Of a stretch of 28,364 nucleotides of DNA, positions 24,801 through 28,364 are shown one piece after another; the first letter of the stretch is position 1, and every line of letters starts with the position of its first letter. The DNA lies in NCBI GenBank assembly GCA_948441955.1, contig CAOJQZ010000031.1:1-28364 (forward strand). The letters run 5' to 3'. A program made the position numbers and the translations under genes. Source of the stretch: an uncultured Lachnospiraceae bacterium (lineage in GTDB: Bacteria; Bacillota; Clostridia; Lachnospirales; Lachnospiraceae). Below the pieces are notes generated by a model. It ran no database searches, had not been told where the DNA came from, and saw only the letters and a program-made list of their open reading frames with translations.

Positions 24801-25223
24801 GCGCTCCAGCTCCGTTCCTCCTATATCGTACTGGGTAAATTCCGAAATCACGGATTTCACTTCACTGATAAACCCGGGCTTTTTCATATTTCCCTTAAGG
24901 ACCAAAAGGTCTTTCTCATAATCCCCCGCAATTTTGCGAAGGATCAGGTTCTTCCCCTCGTCATCAAGAACAGGCAAATCTCCCCCGCCCGTCTCTTCAA
25001 ACACACGGTATGCAAGCCTCCCGAAGCTCAACACATCAATATTCATAATGCAATGGCTGGGATGCATCTCAACCAGATCCTTCTGGGTCTGCATGGTAAA
25101 CTGCTCCGGCACAAGAACAATAAAATTCTCTTCCGGATATTTCTTCGATTCTTCAATAATCCTCTGGTATGAATAATATGATTTACCAGACCCTGACGGC
25201 CCGAAAATAAATTGTAGTGACAT
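21879..25223 (-). CDS. addB: ATP-dependent helicase/nuclease subunit B
   Basis: This is the partner of AddA. The 1114 residues have an N-terminal Walker A GPSGSGKS (8-15), a degenerate helicase core that in characterised AddAB recognises the hotspot sequence, and a C-terminal nuclease domain with LDYKTGG. The four Cys of the 4Fe-4S cluster clamp are present: Cys773 (FSACAF) and Cys1071, 1074 and 1080 (C-x2-C-x5-C). The spacing is that of B. subtilis AddB. The start ATG has AGAGGG upstream. It is the first gene of the addB-addA-peptidase run and is divergent from the radical SAM gene across a 110-base region with an imperfect inverted repeat. Confidence 0.96.
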   Translation of the reverse strand: MSLQFIFGPSGSGKSYYSYQRIIEESKKYPEENFIVLVPEQFTMQTQKDLVEMHPSHCIMNIDVLSFGRLAYRVFEETGGGDLPVLDDEGKNLILRKIAGDYEKDLLVLKGNMKKPGFISEVKSVISEFTQYDIGGTELERMMEAVGEGCGLYYKLKDIAVLYQGFTEYLRKKYITKEELLDVLRREIPGSEFLKNSTVVLDGFTGFTPVQNRLLRELMLHARRVIVTVLMDERENPYAYRHPYQLFALSKHMVTSLAEIAKKERVRIEEPVCLYGGTPYRFRKNEVFAFLEHHLFRSGKETYKKEQDIIGLHAARNPREEAFCAAGEIRRLIREENYRYRDIGIIVSNMEVYGDYLKEASQEYDIPVFMDHKRSILLNSFVEYIRSLLNMAEQNFTCESVFRFLRTGLSEISYEDVCKMENYVIGTGIKGYKRWQEAWIRRLKGMKEEELSRLNHCRVRLVEKIDELVFVLKQRKKTVKDITIAIYQFMVREELQKKLKIQEEKFQAAGEFALAKEYAQIYRILIELFEKFVELLGDEPVSLSEYCKLLDAGLAEARVGVIPPGVDQVVAGDVKRTRLKDIKVLFFLGANDAHLPGALLRTGLLTERDREQFQKERLALSPGGKEEAYIQKFYLYMNLTRPSKKLEIYYSKVSADGKSMRPSYLVQELKKLYPLLTVRDEEEKALSARELTEHMGIDVLLQGFHSPDRMDKQWQELYSWYLKSLKWREKIEKLLLAGYYSRPSDGLSQAVARKLYGETFEDSITRIERFSACAFAHFLTYGLGLRERQEYEFQAVDMGNVCHSALEKFSCKAEEAGLLWTALSEEQRDMFIEESVEEAITDYGNSVLYSSSRNEYMIVRIKRLLARTVWALTEQLKAGDFIPAAYELRFGNGKIDRIDTCVDKERLYVKVLDYKTGGTAFDVTALYHGLQLQLMVYMDAALRDQKTRHPEKEVVPAGVFYYRIQDPLVEKKEGTADTRKDILRELKPDGIINLKEEVVFHLDRQMTGESLAVPLKFNKNGSLSKSSKAVTEEEFQLMMRHAVKKVQKTHREILKGNTDALPYRKGQESGCDFCGYRHVCGFDSRIPGFHYRDIGKMSREEAIAAMRREAGEEV

Positions 25224-25263
25224 CTGCTTTTCCCTCTTTTTGTATATAAAACTCTTTCGTCAT

Positions 25264-25297
25264 ATTATATACTATCCACACAAATTGTGGTATAGTA
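25264..25297. promoter_or_regulatory. Divergent promoter region with imperfect inverted repeat
   Basis: On the plus strand an extended -10 (TGGTATAGT, 25288-25296) could drive the radical SAM gene. On the minus strand TATAAT (25269-25264) could drive addB; neither has a good -35. TACTATCCACA (25270-25280) and TGTGGTATAGTA (25286-25297) form an inverted repeat with one extra base, located between the two -10 boxes. It may be an operator or a chance dyad. Confidence 0.4.
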
Positions 25298-25333
25298 AAA
25301 ATAGTAATCCATAATTTGAAAGGACGCTTTATC

Positions 25334-26212
25334 ATGACCCGCGAAGAACTATATCAGACCATCTATACCCACGATACCATCTATCTGCCTCCTCATGAGG
25401 AAAAAGACGTTCCTCTGGAGGTTTCTCTTGGCTGCAGCTGGCATAAATGTACCTTCTGCGATTTTGCCAGAGATACTTTTCAGCTCCATCCTCTTGAAAA
25501 GATAGAACAGAGTCTGCGCGTCCTTGCTGTCTTACGGCCGGAGGATACCAGAATGTTTTTTCTCGGAGAAAATGCATTCTGCATGGGCACAGATCAGCTT
25601 CTTTCTATTATAGCTCTTGCAGATAACTATATGCCTAATCTCAAAGAATATGCTATGTATTCCCGCATTGACGATATTTTAAGGAAGACGGACCAAGAGC
25701 TTTTACTTCTTCGCGGGAAAGGCATCGAAGCCCTCCATATTGGTGTGGAAAGCGGCAGTGATTCTATATTAGCAGAACGAAAAAAGGGCATCACCTCTGC
25801 TCAGACGGTAGAGGCTCTTCTGCGTCTTGACAGGGCCGGTATTGCCTATTATCTCACTGTGATTCCGGGGCTTGGCGGCCAGTCTTTTTCCTATATGAAC
25901 GCAGTTGAAACCGCGCGGATGCTAAATAAAGTTCATCCCCGCAATATATGGTGCCTGAAGCTTAAGCTTTGGGAAGGCACTCCCCTTTATAAAGAAGCGC
26001 AGAATGGAACTTTTGATATGATGACGCCGGAACAGATCATAAAAGAAGAACGCCTTCTTATTCAGAATCTTTCTGTCACTGACTGTCTGTTCGAGGATAC
26101 AACTGTCCTTGATAAATATACAATCAGAGGCATGCTTCCTGAACAGAAGGACGTCCTGCTTCATGCAATTGATTATTTGCTGAACCTGGAGAACCGGAAC
26201 TCCAAGGTTTAA
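25334..26212 (+). CDS. Radical SAM protein of unknown function
   Basis: This 292-aa cytoplasmic protein has the 4Fe-4S/SAM ligands in a C-x4-C-x2-C arrangement (Cys34, Cys39, Cys42 in GCSWHKCTFCDF), as in several B12-independent COG1032-like radical SAM proteins. The following barrel includes IGVESGSDSIL, a typical SAM-binding strand, and a YYLTVIPGLGGQS segment. There is no extra SPASM, TRAM or B12 domain. The substrate cannot be inferred. I prefer the ATG at 25334, with AAAGGA nine bases upstream, over a TTG six codons earlier. Its stop TAA overlaps the stop of the convergent flavoprotein gene (shared TTAA at 26209-26212). Confidence 0.85.
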   Translation: MTREELYQTIYTHDTIYLPPHEEKDVPLEVSLGCSWHKCTFCDFARDTFQLHPLEKIEQSLRVLAVLRPEDTRMFFLGENAFCMGTDQLLSIIALADNYMPNLKEYAMYSRIDDILRKTDQELLLLRGKGIEALHIGVESGSDSILAERKKGITSAQTVEALLRLDRAGIAYYLTVIPGLGGQSFSYMNAVETARMLNKVHPRNIWCLKLKLWEGTPLYKEAQNGTFDMMTPEQIIKEERLLIQNLSVTDCLFEDTTVLDKYTIRGMLPEQKDVLLHAIDYLLNLENRNSKV

Positions 26213-26700
26213 TTCTTTGAGATTAATGACTGCGTATTTTCCTTACCTGTAAGTTCCCTTACTTCTAATTTCCATACACAGACTGCGTCCAGCATCTTTT
26301 CCTGAAATTCCCATTCTCTCCTGCCGGTCTCATGCTCCATAACAGCCTGCAGGCCTTTCTTCTTTTCCTCCCAATCTTCTACAATGCTGACCCTTCCCTG
26401 TCCTATAATGCTTTGAAAATATGCCGAGTGCCCGCATGCAGAGGCCGACGTCTTAAGCCTATAGCCTGTATCCATTTCGAAGCCAACCGCCGGACTACGC
26501 ATAATGAGCTCTATCTTCCTCCCTTCCTTTGCACTGTGGAAATAAAAAGTATAGCCTCCGTTCTCGAATATATACCCAAAGTTTACCGGCACAATATATA
26601 TCTGCCCTTCACAGGAAAATCCAACCCTTATGCAATGGCATGCTTCAATAATCTGCGCAAGCTTCTTTTCGTCCGTAATCTGTCTTTCTTTCCTTCTCAT
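26209..26700 (-). CDS. Pyridoxamine 5'-phosphate oxidase-like / NimA-type flavoprotein
   Basis: This 163-residue split-barrel protein is of the FMN- or heme-binding PNPOx-like family, close to NimA-type nitroimidazole reductases. The N-terminal part (MRRKERQITDEKKLAQII) is the usual lead-in. CHCIRVGFSCEGQIYIVPVNFGY is the first barrel strand pair, YTFYFHSAKEGRKIELI is the conserved FHSAxEGxK segment, and SIIGQGRVSIVED follows. These features mark the NimA subgroup. The true substrate is unknown, and nitroimidazole resistance should not be assumed. The start has AAGGAGGAG upstream. It is monocistronic behind a good promoter and converges on the radical SAM gene with overlapping stop codons. 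Confidence 0.85.
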   Translation of the reverse strand: MRRKERQITDEKKLAQIIEACHCIRVGFSCEGQIYIVPVNFGYIFENGGYTFYFHSAKEGRKIELIMRSPAVGFEMDTGYRLKTSASACGHSAYFQSIIGQGRVSIVEDWEEKKKGLQAVMEHETGRREWEFQEKMLDAVCVWKLEVRELTGKENTQSLISKN

Positions 26701-26739
26701 GTACTCTCCTCCTTGCTTCTCCTTAACATTTACAATATT

Positions 26740-26767
26740 ATTATATTTTTACAGTTTATCATATCAA
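26740..26767 (-). promoter_or_regulatory. Sigma-A promoter of the NimA-like gene
   Basis: On the minus strand TTGATA (26767-26762), a 16-base spacer and TATAAT (26745-26740) lie in the gap after the MATE gene. The predicted start near 26733 is about 33 bases before the ATG. No clear terminator for the MATE gene is seen between. Confidence 0.75.
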
Positions 26768-26794
26768 AAGATCAGCATCAATACATTTTCAGCT

Positions 26795-28153
26795 TCATTT
26801 ATCCGACGGAAGCTTTGCCAGTATTGTTCTTCGCATGGTAAGATAGCAAGCAAGACCTCCAATAAAATTAGAAACCGGCTCTGCAAGAAATACTCCCGCA
26901 ACGCCCAAATTTCCCACTCTAGGCAAAATAAGTGTCAAAGGCACTACAATAACCGCTTTACGAAGCAGAAAAAAGAAAATCGCCTGCTTCGCCTTATTCA
27001 GTGACTTGAATACACTCTGACCCGCAAACTGAAAGGCCATCATAAAAAATCCAAAAAAATAAATATGCATGGACGGCACGGCTGTCTGCACCAGCTCTGT
27101 ATTATGATTAAAAATCCGGATAAAAAATTCCAGGAATACAGAAATAAGACCCCATATTAACAATGTGTATGTAAATCCAAGCTGTGTCATAAAACGGATC
27201 GCCTTTTTCATCCGGCCTGTCTTTTCGGCTCCATAATTATAGCTTATAATTGGACATGCCCCTTCCGAAATTGCCGCCATCGGCGTCTGAGCAATCTCAC
27301 GGACAGAATTAATGACCGTCATAACACTGATATAAAGATCACCGCCAAAGAGCTGAAGCATAGAGTTGCATACAATCTGAACAAGGCTGTTTGTAAAAGA
27401 CATACAGAAATTAGAAAATCCTAGTCTTGCAGTCTCGCAGATACAGGCGAAATCTGGATGAAATCCACGAAAGTAAAGAGTAAGTTCCGCCTGTTTTCCT
27501 GTCAGAAAAAGCAGTACCCAAAGCGCCGAAAAAAATTGTGAAATTATTGTTGCATATGCCGCCCCTTTTACACCCATATTCAGAACAAAAATAAAAACCG
27601 GATCCAGTATAATATTGATAACAGACCCCAATATGACTGTCTTCATACCTGTCCGGGCAAACCCCTGGCTGTTTATATAAGGATTCATTCCAAGAGAAAT
27701 CATAACAAATACTGTTCCGAGGAGGTAAATAACCATATAGCTGGAAGCATAGGGATATGTCGCATCGCTTGCTCCAAAAAAGTACAAAAGGGGTCTGTGA
27801 AAAGCTATACCGGCGGCAGTCAGCAGAAGTCCTGTTACAATTAACATAAAAAATGCATTATTCATAATATCCTGTGCTTTTTTTATATCTTTTTTTCCTC
27901 TGGCAATAGAACACAAAGGGGCTCCTCCTGCCCCAAAAAGATTAGAAAATGCGGTTACCATTGTAACTACCGGAAAGCAGAGGCCAAGTCCGGCCAGCGC
28001 AATCGTGCCCTCTCCTGGAATTTTCCCTATGTAAATGCGATCGATGATGTTATAAAGCAGATGAAGAAGCTGCGCGGCCATCATAGGCGCCGCCACGGCC
28101 AGAATATTCTGCCGTATATTTTCGCTTCCAAAATCTACCTGTCCGGACTTCAT
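26795..28153 (-). CDS. MATE family efflux transporter
   Basis: This is a 12-helix membrane antiporter that exports drugs or other organic cations using a proton or sodium gradient. The 452 residues show the two-fold MATE repeat. Helix 1 begins IRQNILAVAAPMMAAQLLHLLYNIIDRIYIG (about 13-43). FSNLFGAGGAPLCSIARG (69-86) is the conserved loop region, and the second half repeats this with EGACPIISYNYGAEKTGRMKKAI. The length is normal. The ATG has AAGGAAGTG about ten bases upstream. The substrate is not predictable. The upstream region holds a candidate promoter with a short dyad and two tiny open frames. Confidence 0.93.
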   Translation of the reverse strand: MKSGQVDFGSENIRQNILAVAAPMMAAQLLHLLYNIIDRIYIGKIPGEGTIALAGLGLCFPVVTMVTAFSNLFGAGGAPLCSIARGKKDIKKAQDIMNNAFFMLIVTGLLLTAAGIAFHRPLLYFFGASDATYPYASSYMVIYLLGTVFVMISLGMNPYINSQGFARTGMKTVILGSVINIILDPVFIFVLNMGVKGAAYATIISQFFSALWVLLFLTGKQAELTLYFRGFHPDFACICETARLGFSNFCMSFTNSLVQIVCNSMLQLFGGDLYISVMTVINSVREIAQTPMAAISEGACPIISYNYGAEKTGRMKKAIRFMTQLGFTYTLLIWGLISVFLEFFIRIFNHNTELVQTAVPSMHIYFFGFFMMAFQFAGQSVFKSLNKAKQAIFFFLLRKAVIVVPLTLILPRVGNLGVAGVFLAEPVSNFIGGLACYLTMRRTILAKLPSDK

Positions 28154-28308
28154 GTTTAAATCACTTCCTTAATTTCCAGCTAGCTCAGGGTAGTTACTCT
28201 TTCATAAGTTCAGCCTGTCTGGCTTTTCACATATGCTTTAAATATAAAAGATTCCTATAATGTATTGCGCCATTAATCACCTAATACCTCCGTCATGAAC
28301 CTCTTTAA

Positions 28309-28337
28309 TTTATGTTCTATAGTGTACTATTAATCAA
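28309..28337 (-). promoter_or_regulatory. Candidate promoter and dyad upstream of the MATE gene
   Basis: On the minus strand TTGATT (28337-28332), 17 bases and CATAAA (28314-28309) form a moderate promoter. Its spacer contains the dyad ATAGT-AC-ACTAT (28330-28319), a possible operator. The leader to the MATE ATG would be about 150 bases. Confidence 0.4.
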
Positions 28338-28347
28338 AGACCTACAA

Positions 28348-28364
28348 GGGGACAGGTAGCCATG
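28348..28364. repeat. Partial GGGGACAGG motif at the window edge
   Basis: GGGGACAGGTA (28348-28358) resembles the arm of the two hairpin repeats (GGGGACGGG), and the window ends six bases later at a self-complementary CATG. It may be the left half of another inverted repeat; the rest is outside the window. Confidence 0.35.

Noticed and set aside
26332..26841. 169-codon plus-strand open frame
   Set aside because: Antisense to the NimA-like gene and its promoter and the end of the MATE gene; low-complexity hydrophobic translation.
1..28364. tRNA, rRNA, CRISPR, prophage, insertion sequence or riboswitch
   Set aside because: I read all intergenic gaps (all under about 215 bases) and saw no cloverleaf, repeat-spacer array, integrase or transposase, or known aptamer pattern.

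Overview
The window looks like the chromosome of a spore-forming, strictly anaerobic Gram-positive Clostridia member, most likely Lachnospiraceae. The reasons are a ferredoxin-dependent indolepyruvate oxidoreductase, an FMN/FAD/2Fe-2S (type 1B) PyrD-PyrK pair, an alpha/beta-type small acid-soluble spore protein, AddAB rather than RecBCD, and strong AGGAGG-type ribosome binding sites with sigma-A promoters. No rRNA, tRNA, CRISPR array, phage or transposase gene is visible. Coding density is very high and no gap between genes exceeds about 215 bases.

Layout. (1) 16-3754, plus strand: iorA-iorB-paaK, an arylpyruvate/arylacetyl-CoA module whose promoter lies outside the window. (2) 3775-12840, minus strand, read right to left: a CdaR/PucR-type regulator, ftsE, ftsX, an EnvC-like M23 murein hydrolase, a CtpA-type S41 protease lipoprotein, then pyrC, pyrF, pyrK, pyrD. 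Gaps are 57 bp or less and four junctions overlap, so cell-wall/division genes and pyrimidine genes may share transcripts. (3) 12985-13964, minus: a diverged WecG/TagA-like protein with its own sigma-A promoter and terminator, and a spore SASP gene behind a sigma-G-like promoter. (4) 14112-16284, minus: padR, a HAAS/DUF1700 membrane protein, a DUF4097 protein and a PspC protein. This is a compact envelope-associated operon with a perfect-consensus promoter overlapped by a 13-bp-arm palindrome, and it ends at a terminator. (5) 16480-25223, minus: addB-addA (double-strand-break repair) followed by an M3 oligoendopeptidase. (6) 25334-28153: a divergent radical SAM protein of unknown function (plus), a NimA/PNPOx-like flavoprotein (minus) that shares stop-codon bases with it, and a MATE transporter (minus).

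The most notable non-coding signal is a GC-rich hairpin repeat present twice in the same orientation (3759-3794 and 16441-16472). Its arms are GGGGACGGG/CCCGTCCCC and both loops contain TTTAATTT. One copy supplies the last codons of pyrD. A similar GGGGACAGG sequence sits at the right edge of the window. The window otherwise holds mostly recognisable housekeeping genes; I see no clear-cut new defence or mobile system. The better leads are the repeat family, the degenerate WecG-like protein, the linkage of ftsEX to pyr genes, and the PadR operator.
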